Source of the DNA: Verrucomicrobiota bacterium
GTDB lineage: Bacteria; Verrucomicrobiota; Verrucomicrobiia; Palsa-1439
DNA: 64,000 nt
Direction of reading: 5' to 3'
NCBI GenBank assembly: GCA_016871575.1
Contig: VHCW01000012.1
Span: forward strand, 1-64,000
A model generated the notes under the pieces. That model saw only the letters and a list, made by a program, of their open reading frames with translations. It did not search any database and was not told the origin of the DNA. Both the position numbers and the translations under genes were made by a program. Below are positions 34,075-44,589 of the stretch, piece by piece (positions within the stretch are counted from its first letter, which is position 1; the number at the start of each line of letters is the position of its first letter).

Positions 34075-34252
34075 TTATTTCTTCTTCGGAGCCGCCTTGG
34101 CGCGCGGCTTGAATCCGGAATTCTCGGTGCCGGTCAGGTTGGCGATGGCGCCTTGAAGACCCCAGCGGGCAAACATGTTCTTGGTCTTCGGCAACGCGGG
34201 CCGGTCGCAGCACTGACAGTCAGCGACGTGAGAAGCGCGAGAAGGAACTGCC

Positions 34253-34256
<4 letters not shown>
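34075..34256 (-). pseudogene. Internally deleted sulfatase remnant (signal peptide plus C-terminal tail)
   Basis: A start codon overlapping the upstream sulfatase stop (ATGA) opens a signal peptide MRQFLLALLTSLTVSAA. After about 6 further codons the frame changes and the text continues as a sulfatase C-terminal HEAT tail, KTKNMFARWGLQGAIANLTG, ending TAA. The tail aligns with the end of sulfatase 1 (RTQNLYARWSLQNAIASM). About 1.7 kb appears to have been deleted, leaving both ends. Confidence 0.75.
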
Positions 34257-35818
<1,562 letters not shown>

Positions 35819-35821
35819 GGT

Positions 35822-37870
35822 TTAGTTCCTTGCTTTTCCGATCCACGGAAAGACAGTTATGCGAAGTGTGGTTGAGCCGTAGGGGATGAGCGTGATCGGT
35901 TCGTCTTTTGCCCCGGCAGGCATGGTCACCGGACTGAGCGGCGGCAGGGCGGCGGAATGCCGGCACAACGTCCATTCCGGCAGGCGAACACCGCGCCCGA
36001 TCAATTTCACGGGCGCAGCATCGCGTTTCCAAGGATTTGCCGGAATCTCACTAACCACTTCCACTTTGAAATGTTTCTGAGGTTGCGTGACAGCCTCTCT
36101 CAAAAGCGCATAGTTCCACGGACTGGCAGGCCGGACTTCGAGGAGGGTGCGATGCGCGGGGTTGGAGGGAGTGACTTCTGGTCGGGTCGGCTCGATCTTC
36201 TTCCATTCTTCGGCAATGCTGAGCGCAAAGACGAGCGGGCCGCGCTCGATGGCATTGGCGCGGGCAAACCACTGTGTCGCCCGCACCGGCATGGGGAAAC
36301 GAAGCGTCACGGTGTCGCCGTTGTTCCACTCGCGCTCGATGCGGTGCATCGTGCCGGGCTTCGGTTCGGGACACGCTTTGCCGTTGATGCTGAGTTGCGC
36401 TCCGGCAGTCCAACCGGGGATTCGCAGATGCAACGGGAACGTGACCGGCCCGCCAATGGTGACTCTGATGGTGACGGTTTCCTTGAACGGATAACCGCCG
36501 GCCTGAGTGAGCGTGACTGCCTTGCCGCCATGCACTTTCGCCGTCACCGATGACGGCGCGTAGGCGGCAACGGCGAGACCGCCGTCTTTCGAGGCCAACC
36601 AGAGATGTTGAGCGAACTTCGGCCAGCCTTGATGGAGATTGCAGGTGCAACAGGGATAACCGCTCAACAGGCCGTACACGACCCGGTCGCTGTTGTCGTT
36701 GAAGAAGTCGCGGTCGCCAATCGTGATCTGCGCCTGGTTGGTCTGCTGGAAATACTGACGACCCCGGTAATCGTCGGTGGTCTGTGTTGGCAGCGCATTA
36801 AACGCCACGCGTTCCAGCCGGTCGGCATGGATGGGATTGCCGGTGATCTCAAACATTTTTTCCAGTGAGAACATCATCTCGACCGCCGTGCAGAGTTCGG
36901 AGCCGCGGTCGGGAGCGTCGCCGTGCATTCCTTCGTCGCCGCCATACAAACCATGCGGCTGGCCGTGAAATGTTCGGATGTCGTGGAAGGCGTTCTCCAC
37001 CGCGTCGAGGTGGCGCTGCTGCTGATCCTGCTGCCAGCGAACGATGGGCGTTTTCATCATCTGGGCAAGATTGACGCAGTGAAGAAACGGCCCCTGGTCG
37101 CTGCGCACTCGAACCTTGTTCTCGTTGCCGGGGCTGAACCAGTCGGTGACGGGAATAGTTTGTTGATGGATGAGATCAGCCAGTTCGAGGAGGAATTTCT
37201 CGCCGGTGACGTTGTAGAGCCAGAGAACGAAGAGCAGATTGTCGCCGCCGCGCTGGGCAGCCCACCATGAGCCGGATTGCGGGTTCTTCGGGTCGTGCAG
37301 AGGACGCTTCGGCAGTTCGACCAACTGGTAGCGGAAGTATTTGGTCAGGCAAGCGATCACGCGCTGGTCGCCGGTGGCCTGATAATGTTGCTGAAGGATT
37401 TTGAGCATGACCATTCGCGGCCACCAGTCTTCGGGTTTCTCAATCTGCGCCCCGGCAGGCGGCGGCTGTTGGCGGTCTTCTTTCTTCAATTCGACCGGGC
37501 CAATCTGTCCGTCTGCACGCTGGTTATTTAGCATCCACTCGATCCATTTCATGGCTTTCGCTTCGAGCGTCTTGTCGCGCAGAAGTTTTGCCAGCGGATA
37601 CAACCCGTCAATCCAGTACGGCCCGCGTTCCCAAGTGTCGCCGTCGCCGCCCAGCCACGCATTGCGGTCGCCACAAACCTCCGGATACCACTCATCAAGG
37701 TGCCCGGTCATCCCGGCTGCCATGCGCTGAAGCTCATCGCGCAACCAGCCTTGCGGCTCAATCGCGCCCAGCGGCAGTTCTGCGTAAGGTTTCTCCGCCA
37801 GCGGCGCGCGGTTGAAGAAGACTGGCTGTTCTGCCGCCAAGGCGGCCGCAACAATGAATGCTATCATCAT
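35822..37870 (-). CDS. GH127-family (DUF1680) glycosidase, beta-L-arabinofuranosidase-like
   Basis: 682-residue exported (alpha/alpha)6-barrel enzyme. Short signal peptide MMIAFIVAAALAA, then PLGAIEPQGWLRDELQRMA. The catalytic zinc/cysteine site is visible: GSELCTAVEMMFS (Glu and Cys of the E-x-C ligand pair) and Cys407-Cys408 in SGYPCCTCNLHQGWPKF. GH127 enzymes use a cysteine nucleophile to release beta-L-arabinofuranose from plant glycans. C-terminal beta domains follow (from about 440). It lies in the same direction and 3 nt upstream of sulfatase 3, consistent with attack on a sulfated, arabinosylated glycan. Confidence 0.9.
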   Translation of the reverse strand: MMIAFIVAAALAAEQPVFFNRAPLAEKPYAELPLGAIEPQGWLRDELQRMAAGMTGHLDEWYPEVCGDRNAWLGGDGDTWERGPYWIDGLYPLAKLLRDKTLEAKAMKWIEWMLNNQRADGQIGPVELKKEDRQQPPPAGAQIEKPEDWWPRMVMLKILQQHYQATGDQRVIACLTKYFRYQLVELPKRPLHDPKNPQSGSWWAAQRGGDNLLFVLWLYNVTGEKFLLELADLIHQQTIPVTDWFSPGNENKVRVRSDQGPFLHCVNLAQMMKTPIVRWQQDQQQRHLDAVENAFHDIRTFHGQPHGLYGGDEGMHGDAPDRGSELCTAVEMMFSLEKMFEITGNPIHADRLERVAFNALPTQTTDDYRGRQYFQQTNQAQITIGDRDFFNDNSDRVVYGLLSGYPCCTCNLHQGWPKFAQHLWLASKDGGLAVAAYAPSSVTAKVHGGKAVTLTQAGGYPFKETVTIRVTIGGPVTFPLHLRIPGWTAGAQLSINGKACPEPKPGTMHRIEREWNNGDTVTLRFPMPVRATQWFARANAIERGPLVFALSIAEEWKKIEPTRPEVTPSNPAHRTLLEVRPASPWNYALLREAVTQPQKHFKVEVVSEIPANPWKRDAAPVKLIGRGVRLPEWTLCRHSAALPPLSPVTMPAGAKDEPITLIPYGSTTLRITVFPWIGKARN

Positions 37871-37877
37871 GGGTTCA

Positions 37878-38027
37878 CTAGGGGTGAGTGTTTGAAGTGC
37901 AGGTCAATGCCAGCGACGCTTCTCCGTGCCCAAAATCAACGGCGAGGATACTGACAATGTTTGGTTTGTCTGCCCAAAGGAATTGGCTGCAAAGAAATAC
38001 AAGGAGGGCCGCAAACAATGTTTTCAT
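37878..38027 (-). pseudogene. 5' remnant of a further sulfatase gene
   Basis: MKTLFAALLVFLCSQFLWA signal peptide followed by DKPNIVSILAVDFGHG, a decayed version of the sulfatase start KPNIVxILADDLGYG, then unrelated residues and a stop after 49 codons. It heads the operon upstream of GH127. The rest of the 448-bp gap to 38318 holds one long palindrome and nothing else recognisable. Confidence 0.65.
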
Positions 38028-38157
38028 GTTCGTAATGTACCAGAATGCAACCGCAATACGAAACAAATGTCGGCCTGATTCCGGTTTGCACCCGTGCGAA
38101 TCCCGATGCCGCCACAGAGCGGGACTCCAGCGTTCCGCCGCGATTTCCCGAAACAGA

Positions 38158-38199
38158 AGTCGCAGCTTTTTGTTATAATTATAACAAAAAGCTGCGACT
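38158..38199. repeat. 42-bp perfect palindrome, copy 1
   Basis: Exact 21-bp half-sites meeting at 38178/38179, with G+C-rich ends (AGTCGCAGC) and an A+T core (GTTATAATTATAAC). The right flank continues TACGGG, so the minus-strand reading begins GTAGTCGCAGC, the GTAG that marks REP-type elements. A near-identical copy lies 25 kb away at 63.7 kb. Confidence 0.92.
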
Positions 38200-38318
38200 A
38201 CGGGAGGGGGCGCGACACGAATGGGAACAGGCCGTCAACGGCGGCCGGGAAACACCGCGAAACAAATGGCTGACAGCGAACAATCGGCAGCGACGGGAGC
38301 GCTTGGATACTTCCGAAA

Positions 38319-40340
38319 TTATTGTGCGGGCGCGCCCTGGATTTCCAGTTCGCGCAGGAAGATGAAACCGTTGGCCTTTCGCTGGAAGGAAATCTCGTGC
38401 ACGTCGGGGAAGAACAGGCGCACGTGAGTCACGCCGCGCGCGGTCAGGCTCGTCAGTTCAAAAACATCTTTTGTGTAATTCTTGAACTCTGTCTTGCCGA
38501 GCGTCTTGAACTCCTTGCCGTCCTGCGAGACTTGGACCTCCACGGTCTTGGTGCCGCCCAACCCTGAGTTGTGGACGCGGATGTCTGTCACGTTGTATTT
38601 GCCTTTCAGGTCCACCGTCACGTGTTTGGGAAACTTCATGGCGCCGCTGGTCGCCCACGCAGTCTTGCTTGTGTCGCCCAAGTCGCCATCCGTCAGGCCA
38701 CCATACAGGCCGTTCGTGATCGGTTGATTGCAAACAGACGGCTTGCCCACGCCGATGCCGGTCACCTTGCCGGCGTCGTTCATTTCAAACTTGTCGGTAC
38801 GGAACGGCACCGCCGGGAAACCTTCTTTGTTGTACAGATTGCACAACGGAAAATCAGCCCACGCATAACGCACCGCCACCGGCGCAGCCACCTTCGGGCT
38901 GGAGACGATGACTTGCTTGCCTTGGATGACAGCGTTCGCCCAGTAAAACTTCTTGTCCGCGCCACAAATAGAGAACCCTTTCAGCGGACTCGCCGGCACG
39001 GAGTGTCCGTCGGTCTCGACCGCTTTCGTAATCAGTCCACCGCCCACGTTGTCGAACTCTAGCGCCGCCTGACCACCCTTGATCGTCATCCGCTTGAACA
39101 TCGGGCCGGCGGCGACGATGTCGCGACCGTACGCCACCTTCAACGCCGACGCCGCGAGCCGGGCGCCAACGGTCGGTTTATCCGGCGGATGGATGTTCGT
39201 CTGGTGCCCGACATCAATCGCCACGGCCATGCCGGTGTTGGGCAGCGAGAGCGTCATCGTTTGCGCCTCGCGCAGCCACGCCCAACCGGTGTCTTCCGTC
39301 TCGGGATTGTATTTGTGGTAAGCCGCCAGTTGGACGAACAGGAACGGGAAATCGCCGAGGCCCCACTGTTGACGCCACGAGGTAATGAGCGCGGGGAACA
39401 GCGTCCGATACTGGACGGCGCGACTGGAGTTGCCTTCGCCTTGGTACCAGATCGCGCCCTTGACGACGAACTGCTGCAACGGCGCGATCATGAAGTTGAA
39501 GAGTCCCGAAGGACGCTTCGGATGCTGCGGCCCCATCGGTGGCTGTGGCGCCCGGGCTTTGCCACGCTCGGACGGCTTCTTCGTCTTCCATTCTGCCAAG
39601 TTTTTTTGGAATTGCTCGTAAGCTTTTGGGTAATTGGCCTTGGCGGTTTCATAACCGTCGAGAATGTCCTTGAACTCTGGCCGGCTGCGCAACGTGTCTG
39701 CTGACATCCAACTCTCGGCCGGTGTCCCGCCGAGCGTGGCGTAGATCAACCCGACCGGCACACCGATCTCTGGTTGCAGTTTGCTGCCGAACAGATAGCC
39801 GGTGGCCGAGAATTCCATCGCACTTTCCTCGTCGCAGAGCCGCCAGACCGCGCCGAACGATTCGTCGGTAACCACGTCGCGCTGCGGCGTGTCCGCGCCG
39901 TCCTGCTTCAACTTGAACAGGCGAATCTTCGGGTTGGCCTTCGGGATGCCGGTGTAGAGGTGTTGATATTCCTTGTAGCCATCGCCCTTGTACGACTTGA
40001 GCACGCCGGCCATGTTGGATTGACCGGTGCAGAGCCAGACATCGCCGACCAAAATGTTCTTCAACGTCACCGCGTTGATCTTCATCGTGTGCGGTCCGCC
40101 CGCTTTCATCGCTGGCAACGCGACTTTCCATTGGCCATTCGCCACGGTGGCCGTGGCTTTCCGGCCGTTGAGTTCGACTGTCACCTTCTCGCCGTCATCG
40201 CCAGTGCCGTACACGGCGACGGGCCTGTCGCGTTGGAGAACCATGTTGTCAGTGAACAGCCCGTGCAGCTTCGCGGCGTTGAGCCGCGCCGGCAGACAGG
40301 CCATCATAAGAACGACAACAATCGAAAGTATTCGTTTCAT
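38319..40340 (-). CDS. Sialate O-acetylesterase-like SGNH esterase with C-terminal beta-sandwich
   Basis: 673-residue exported carbohydrate esterase. Signal peptide MKRILSIVVVLMMACLPARLNA. The N-terminal beta domain (LFTDNMVLQRDRPVAVYG) is typical of DUF303 esterases. The catalytic serine lies in CTGQSNMAG; block VKGAIWYQGEGNS follows; the His of the D-x-x-H type motif lies in NIHPPDKPTVGARLA. About 545-670 is an F5/8-type or NPCBM-like sandwich (KYNVTDIRVHNSGLGGTKTV). It would remove acetyl groups from sialic acid or pectic glycans. Its start overlaps the stop of the beta-helix gene (ATGA). Confidence 0.88.
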   Translation of the reverse strand: MKRILSIVVVLMMACLPARLNAAKLHGLFTDNMVLQRDRPVAVYGTGDDGEKVTVELNGRKATATVANGQWKVALPAMKAGGPHTMKINAVTLKNILVGDVWLCTGQSNMAGVLKSYKGDGYKEYQHLYTGIPKANPKIRLFKLKQDGADTPQRDVVTDESFGAVWRLCDEESAMEFSATGYLFGSKLQPEIGVPVGLIYATLGGTPAESWMSADTLRSRPEFKDILDGYETAKANYPKAYEQFQKNLAEWKTKKPSERGKARAPQPPMGPQHPKRPSGLFNFMIAPLQQFVVKGAIWYQGEGNSSRAVQYRTLFPALITSWRQQWGLGDFPFLFVQLAAYHKYNPETEDTGWAWLREAQTMTLSLPNTGMAVAIDVGHQTNIHPPDKPTVGARLAASALKVAYGRDIVAAGPMFKRMTIKGGQAALEFDNVGGGLITKAVETDGHSVPASPLKGFSICGADKKFYWANAVIQGKQVIVSSPKVAAPVAVRYAWADFPLCNLYNKEGFPAVPFRTDKFEMNDAGKVTGIGVGKPSVCNQPITNGLYGGLTDGDLGDTSKTAWATSGAMKFPKHVTVDLKGKYNVTDIRVHNSGLGGTKTVEVQVSQDGKEFKTLGKTEFKNYTKDVFELTSLTARGVTHVRLFFPDVHEISFQRKANGFIFLRELEIQGAPAQ

Positions 40341-42235
40341 GGTTTTGATTCCTTGATGGATGTGTTTTCCAACTGCACGTCGGCGGTGTTGCCGCGCACT
40401 ACGGCATTTTGCACGTCGCGGAGCAGGATTGCAACACTGGGAAAGCCGGTGATCTCGTTGTCGGTGATGAACAGGTTGCGGTGGAGTTTGTCAGCGCCGC
40501 TCTTGAAAATAGTCGCCCAGATGGCGGCGTGCTCGCGCGCGAGTTGGCCGCAGTCGCGAATCCGATTACCGCGCACAACATAGTCCACCGCGCCCAAACC
40601 CTCGAACGGCGCATTCCAGAATTCGACCGCACCGCCGCCGAGTCCCTCGAACGTGTTGTTCTCGATCAACCCGCCCCGGCCTTTCGCCAACACACCGATG
40701 CGGCGGCCGTTGCGCACGGTGTTGTTGCGGAATACAAACTGGTTGCAGGTCCGGCTTGCGTTAAAGACCTGCGTGATCGTCGCGTCGGACGGAACTTTCT
40801 TCAACCCAACCCGTTTGACGCCGGGGCGGCCAGTCACGATGTCGCCCACGTCGCCGTCGAGCGTCACGTCGAGCATAGTAGTCCTCACGCTCCGCGTGAG
40901 GAACCCGCCGGCATCATCACGCGGAGCGTGATGACTACTGCTGACGACCTTGCGCTCGCTGATGAGCCGGCCTTCAGCGCGATTGAAGAACTGCAGAACA
41001 TCGCCCCGCTGGATGTCGAGCGCGACATTCGGGCCGACGGCGTCGTAGGGATTGCGCAGTGGCAAACGGACACGGTCGGACGCGAGCTTTTCCTCAACGC
41101 CCATGACGAGGCAGTTGACGTGACAGATGTCGTCGCCGGTATTTTCCCATGTGCAGCCTTCGATCCACGGGCCGACGCGGGCGTTGTGGTGGTTGTGGCC
41201 GCCGTTGTTGGCAGCAATGAAACGGCCTGGCTTCAAACGGATGCCGCAGTGCAGGATGCTGAGGCGGTTGCCGTAGTGGGAGTTAAATCCCTCGTTGGCG
41301 ACGGCGTACGCAGTGAGATTGTAAAAGACGATTTCGTCGCAAGCGTCCACGTCGAACCCCGTGGCGATGCGCGGGTCGAGCACATACACGTCACCGGGGG
41401 CCAGTTCGGTTGTCTGCTTGGCTCTCGCCGCCGTGAACCGGTAGCGACGCTCGCCGAGCTTTTGCCAGCCGGCGTGCTCGAACACCAGCGTCACGCCGCG
41501 TTTCATGCGCGGGAATTTCGGGTCAACGATCATCCCTTTCTTGTCCTTCTCGAAATACGGGTTCGTCTCCGGCAGCGGATGACCGGGCGCGATCTCGACG
41601 TCAAACGTCCCTGCCTTCGTGTCCACCGTCAACACGCGCCCCGCCGTGTACGGCAACGGGTCGTAGTCGAACGTAAGATTCTTCACCAGCACGCGCCGGC
41701 AATGTTCCAGCTTCACGAACTTCAAGAACCCGGTGAACGTCATGTTTGCGCCGTTGCCGTCAATGACGAGGTCGGTTGCGTTCGTGAAGTTGATGAATGC
41801 CGCCGCGCCGCCGGGATCGAGGCGGTAGTCGCTTTTCTCGAACTTGATCAGTGCCGGTGTTTGAGTGGCAAACGCGCGCTGGATATCGGCAAACGTCGCG
41901 CTCTTCGGAATCTCCACGATGCGTTCCGGTTGCCGTACCGTGAACTTCCCCGTCGCGCCCGCCACGCGCCACCAGTAATCGCCCGGCGCGAGTTCCTTGT
42001 CCGGCACATACCGGTTGATGACAGGGGCGATGCGGTCTTCGTCCACAATACGCGTGAACTTCTCGTCCGCGGCGATCTGGATGTGATAGTCGGACTTCTG
42101 TTCACTCGCCGGCTGCCAGCGGAAATGCGGAATGCTCATCATCGTCACTGCGCCATTCGCCGGTTCAAGCAAGGTAGTCGCTTCCGCTGCGTGCAGTGCG
42201 GCCAGAAACACGACGAAGTTCAAAGCGTGTCGCAT
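40337..42235 (-). CDS. Right-handed parallel beta-helix protein carrying an in-frame REPIN
   Basis: 632-residue exported protein. MRHALNFVVFLAALHAAEA signal peptide; about 20-110 Fn3-like domain (IPHFRWQPASEQKSDYHIQI); then a long beta-helix with pectate-lyase-like and GH110-like coils (LVIDGNGANMTFTGF, NLTFDYDPLPYTAG, VFRNNTVRNGRRIG, ENNTFEGLGGGAVEF). The overall order resembles GH110 alpha-galactosidases, but I cannot assign catalytic acids. Exactly 63 bp of REPIN (21 codons, SSSHHAPRDDAGGFLTRSVR region) lie between LISERKVV and MLDVTLDG without breaking the frame. ATG 42235 is preferred to 42250, since it directly opens the signal peptide just after the HzsA-like stop. Confidence 0.82.
   Translation of the reverse strand: MRHALNFVVFLAALHAAEATTLLEPANGAVTMMSIPHFRWQPASEQKSDYHIQIAADEKFTRIVDEDRIAPVINRYVPDKELAPGDYWWRVAGATGKFTVRQPERIVEIPKSATFADIQRAFATQTPALIKFEKSDYRLDPGGAAAFINFTNATDLVIDGNGANMTFTGFLKFVKLEHCRRVLVKNLTFDYDPLPYTAGRVLTVDTKAGTFDVEIAPGHPLPETNPYFEKDKKGMIVDPKFPRMKRGVTLVFEHAGWQKLGERRYRFTAARAKQTTELAPGDVYVLDPRIATGFDVDACDEIVFYNLTAYAVANEGFNSHYGNRLSILHCGIRLKPGRFIAANNGGHNHHNARVGPWIEGCTWENTGDDICHVNCLVMGVEEKLASDRVRLPLRNPYDAVGPNVALDIQRGDVLQFFNRAEGRLISERKVVSSSHHAPRDDAGGFLTRSVRTTMLDVTLDGDVGDIVTGRPGVKRVGLKKVPSDATITQVFNASRTCNQFVFRNNTVRNGRRIGVLAKGRGGLIENNTFEGLGGGAVEFWNAPFEGLGAVDYVVRGNRIRDCGQLAREHAAIWATIFKSGADKLHRNLFITDNEITGFPSVAILLRDVQNAVVRGNTADVQLENTSIKESKP
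40877..40939. repeat. REPIN of 63 bp inside a beta-helix gene
   Basis: AGTAGTC + hairpin CCTCACGCTCCGCGTGAGG, spacer, hairpin CATCACGCGGAGCGTGATG + GACTACT. GTAG tetranucleotides face outwards at both ends. The length is an exact multiple of three. A second copy of this family is at 56.4 kb. Confidence 0.92.
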
Positions 42236-42237
42236 GG

Positions 42238-44514
42238 CTACCGGTGCCACGGCGGCGCGAGGAAACTCGTGGCTTCCACGAACGTCGCCCGGCGACGGAA
42301 GTCGGCGGGATTGTAGTCGGGAATCTTCGGATCAGGGTTGACCCATTGAGGATGCTGGCGGCCAAAATAGCTTCCGTAGAACTGATAGTTGCTGTCCACC
42401 CAACGACTGAGAATCATCAGTTCCATCGGCGTGAGCCGCTGGGTGTGGTCTTGCTTCGCGTTCTTCGGATGTCTTGCGTCGGTGAGCAACGCGATCAGCG
42501 TGCTCTTCGGGCAGCCGAGGTTCTTCGGCGGCAGATACGCGCCGTTGTAGTTGCCGCGGTCGCCTTCGTTGAACGAGGTGAATTCGGGAATGATCGGCCC
42601 GGCCAGTTTCTTCTTGGCCAGTTCCTCGTAGGAGGTGCTGTAGAATTGCGTGATCTCGCCGGTCAACCGCAGTCCGCCGGCGGGTTCGTTCCGGCCGTGG
42701 CATTTGACACACTTGGCGTCGAGGATCGTCTGGATGTCGGTCGGGTAATGGATGACTTGTCCCGGCTGGCCGTCGAGGTCGCACGGTTGCGGCTGGGGGA
42801 TGCTCGGCGCACGGGCCGAGGCCAACGACGGCGCGGACTCGCCCGCCGTGGCGGTGCGGTGTGACGGAACATGACAACCCGTGCATGATCGCACTTCGCC
42901 GGGCGCGTAGTTCACATACGTCCGCTCACGCTGGAGTTCGCGGAAATTCACATCGAGGGCTTGGAAGAAAATATTCCGGTTCGCCGGCACGACGAAATGG
43001 GCGGAACCGTCTTTCTCGACCGGCACGACGCCCCATTGGACGCGCGGCCAGAGCGCCGCCTTCCAACTGGAACTGCTCAACGACGGCGTCCATCGGCGGC
43101 CCGTGGACCAGTACCGCGGCAGCGCTTCGTTGATGCGCAACCATTTCACTTCACCCGGCTTCACTCCGTCCATGCCTTGATAGACGTTGTGCACGACGCA
43201 GAGAGACTGGTTGCTGGCAACATAACGCGGATCACGGGGCGAAGCCACCTGCGGCGGAACGCGCCTCGCGATCAATGGCGTGGGATGCCAGCACGAGAGA
43301 TCCGGGTCGGCGTGGATAAGTTGGTGGCGGCCCTTGGTGTCGAGGAGATACAACGCGTAGGCGTTGGCGACGTCCTTGTAATGGTCGCCGGGCCGGACTT
43401 TGTAGGAGACGAGGAACTCGTGGTCGTTGATTGGAAACGGATGCGTGTAGAGATGCCCCTGCTTGCCGAGTTTGTCCAACACGTAGTTGCCCTGCTCGGT
43501 ACGGAAATGCCAGCCCGGTTCCATTCGCCGCTGAATGAACACCGCCGGCGTGATGTTGACGACCGGATACCGGCTGTCGCCTTGCACGTAGCCCGGTTCA
43601 TCCGGGTCCGGCCCCGGCAGTTTCGTTTCCCGTCCGAAATCAACCAACAGAATCGAACCCAAACAGCCGCCCTGCGGGTAGTGGCACGTTCCCACGCACA
43701 CGAAACGATGAGTGCTGCCGGGAATCGGCTGCGGATACATGTAAACCGGCGTCGCGTCGTCAGCCAAGCCGAAGAGTTCCTGTGAGCGCGTGCCGTCGGG
43801 GTTCATTGACCAGATTGTCTTCGAGACTCGCGCGCCGCGGTCAATGTACTCCCAGCGATGATACATCACGCGCCCGTCATCGAGCATTACCGGGCAAAAC
43901 TCACTCACGGGACTCCGGGAGAGCTGTTCGACATGCGACCCGTCGGCGTTCATCCGGTGCAACACGGGGGCTGCGAGCGCCGCCGAACCGCCGCACAGAA
44001 TCGTGTGCTCGGAGCGCGTTGAAGAGAAAATGATCTTCCCATCCGGCAAGTAACAAGGATGAATGTCGTCGGTGTGCCAACCCGGCTTCCAGCGCGCCGC
44101 CTTCTCCGCTTCGTCGGCCGGCGGGAACGACACCTGCCGCAGCCCCTTGCCGTCGGTCTTCACTTCCCAGATGCGGAACCCGGAGTTCGGGTCCTGACGA
44201 AAATCGAAAAGGATCTTCTTCGCATCGAACGACAGGCTGATGTAACCGATGAACCCCTGGCCGCCGGGCAACTTGGCCGCAGTGACGACGGGGCGCTCGG
44301 TGCGCGTGCGGACGTTGTAGATGTAGATGCCGTTGTCGGGCTGGAACCGGTCGGCGCTGGTGCCGTTGTTGATGTCGGTGTAGTAATGGTCCGACGAGTA
44401 GGGCTTGCGTTTGACGAACGCGATCTCATCGCAGCCCAACTCCTTCGGCGTGACATCCGCAAGCGCCGACGAAAAACAAGCCATCACGCCAAGAAAGAGA
44501 CGAAACGTTTTCAC
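42238..44514 (-). CDS. HzsA-related exported di-haem cytochrome c-type protein
   Basis: 758 residues from GTG (VKTFRLFLGVMACFSSALA signal peptide). About 30-420 is a WD40/TolB-like propeller (YISLSFDAKKILFDFRQDP, DIHPCYLPDGKIIFSS), the middle matches the hydrazine synthase alpha-subunit-like domain, and two c-type haem sites follow: CTGCH at about 544 and CVKCH at about 602. No HzsB/HzsC genes are near, so hydrazine synthesis is not implied. Relatives are widespread in planctomycetes and verrucomicrobia beside glycan genes. The start is set by a promoter ending 6 nt upstream. It heads a minus-strand transcript with the beta-helix and esterase genes (gaps 2 nt and -4 nt). Confidence 0.82.
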   Translation of the reverse strand: MKTFRLFLGVMACFSSALADVTPKELGCDEIAFVKRKPYSSDHYYTDINNGTSADRFQPDNGIYIYNVRTRTERPVVTAAKLPGGQGFIGYISLSFDAKKILFDFRQDPNSGFRIWEVKTDGKGLRQVSFPPADEAEKAARWKPGWHTDDIHPCYLPDGKIIFSSTRSEHTILCGGSAALAAPVLHRMNADGSHVEQLSRSPVSEFCPVMLDDGRVMYHRWEYIDRGARVSKTIWSMNPDGTRSQELFGLADDATPVYMYPQPIPGSTHRFVCVGTCHYPQGGCLGSILLVDFGRETKLPGPDPDEPGYVQGDSRYPVVNITPAVFIQRRMEPGWHFRTEQGNYVLDKLGKQGHLYTHPFPINDHEFLVSYKVRPGDHYKDVANAYALYLLDTKGRHQLIHADPDLSCWHPTPLIARRVPPQVASPRDPRYVASNQSLCVVHNVYQGMDGVKPGEVKWLRINEALPRYWSTGRRWTPSLSSSSWKAALWPRVQWGVVPVEKDGSAHFVVPANRNIFFQALDVNFRELQRERTYVNYAPGEVRSCTGCHVPSHRTATAGESAPSLASARAPSIPQPQPCDLDGQPGQVIHYPTDIQTILDAKCVKCHGRNEPAGGLRLTGEITQFYSTSYEELAKKKLAGPIIPEFTSFNEGDRGNYNGAYLPPKNLGCPKSTLIALLTDARHPKNAKQDHTQRLTPMELMILSRWVDSNYQFYGSYFGRQHPQWVNPDPKIPDYNPADFRRRATFVEATSFLAPPWHR

Positions 44515-44520
44515 AGCGGC

Positions 44521-44550
44521 AGAGTATCGCAATTGCATGGCGTCTGTAAA
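44521..44550 (-). promoter_or_regulatory. Predicted leaderless promoter of the HzsA-like operon
   Basis: Minus strand: TTTACA, 18 nt, TACTCT, then 6 nt to the GTG start at 44514. Confidence 0.5.
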
Positions 44551-44589
44551 GCGCGGCGCATGTCACATGCAGGGGTTACGTATCATATA

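Noticed and set aside
38158-38199. Rho-independent terminator
   Set aside because: The T-run is inside the symmetric stem, not after it, there is no loop, and no T-tract follows.
42238-44514. Evidence for anammox (hydrazine synthase)
   Set aside because: Only an HzsA-related domain protein is present, without HzsB/C, hydrazine dehydrogenase or other anammox genes. Such homologues are widespread in non-anammox PVC bacteria.
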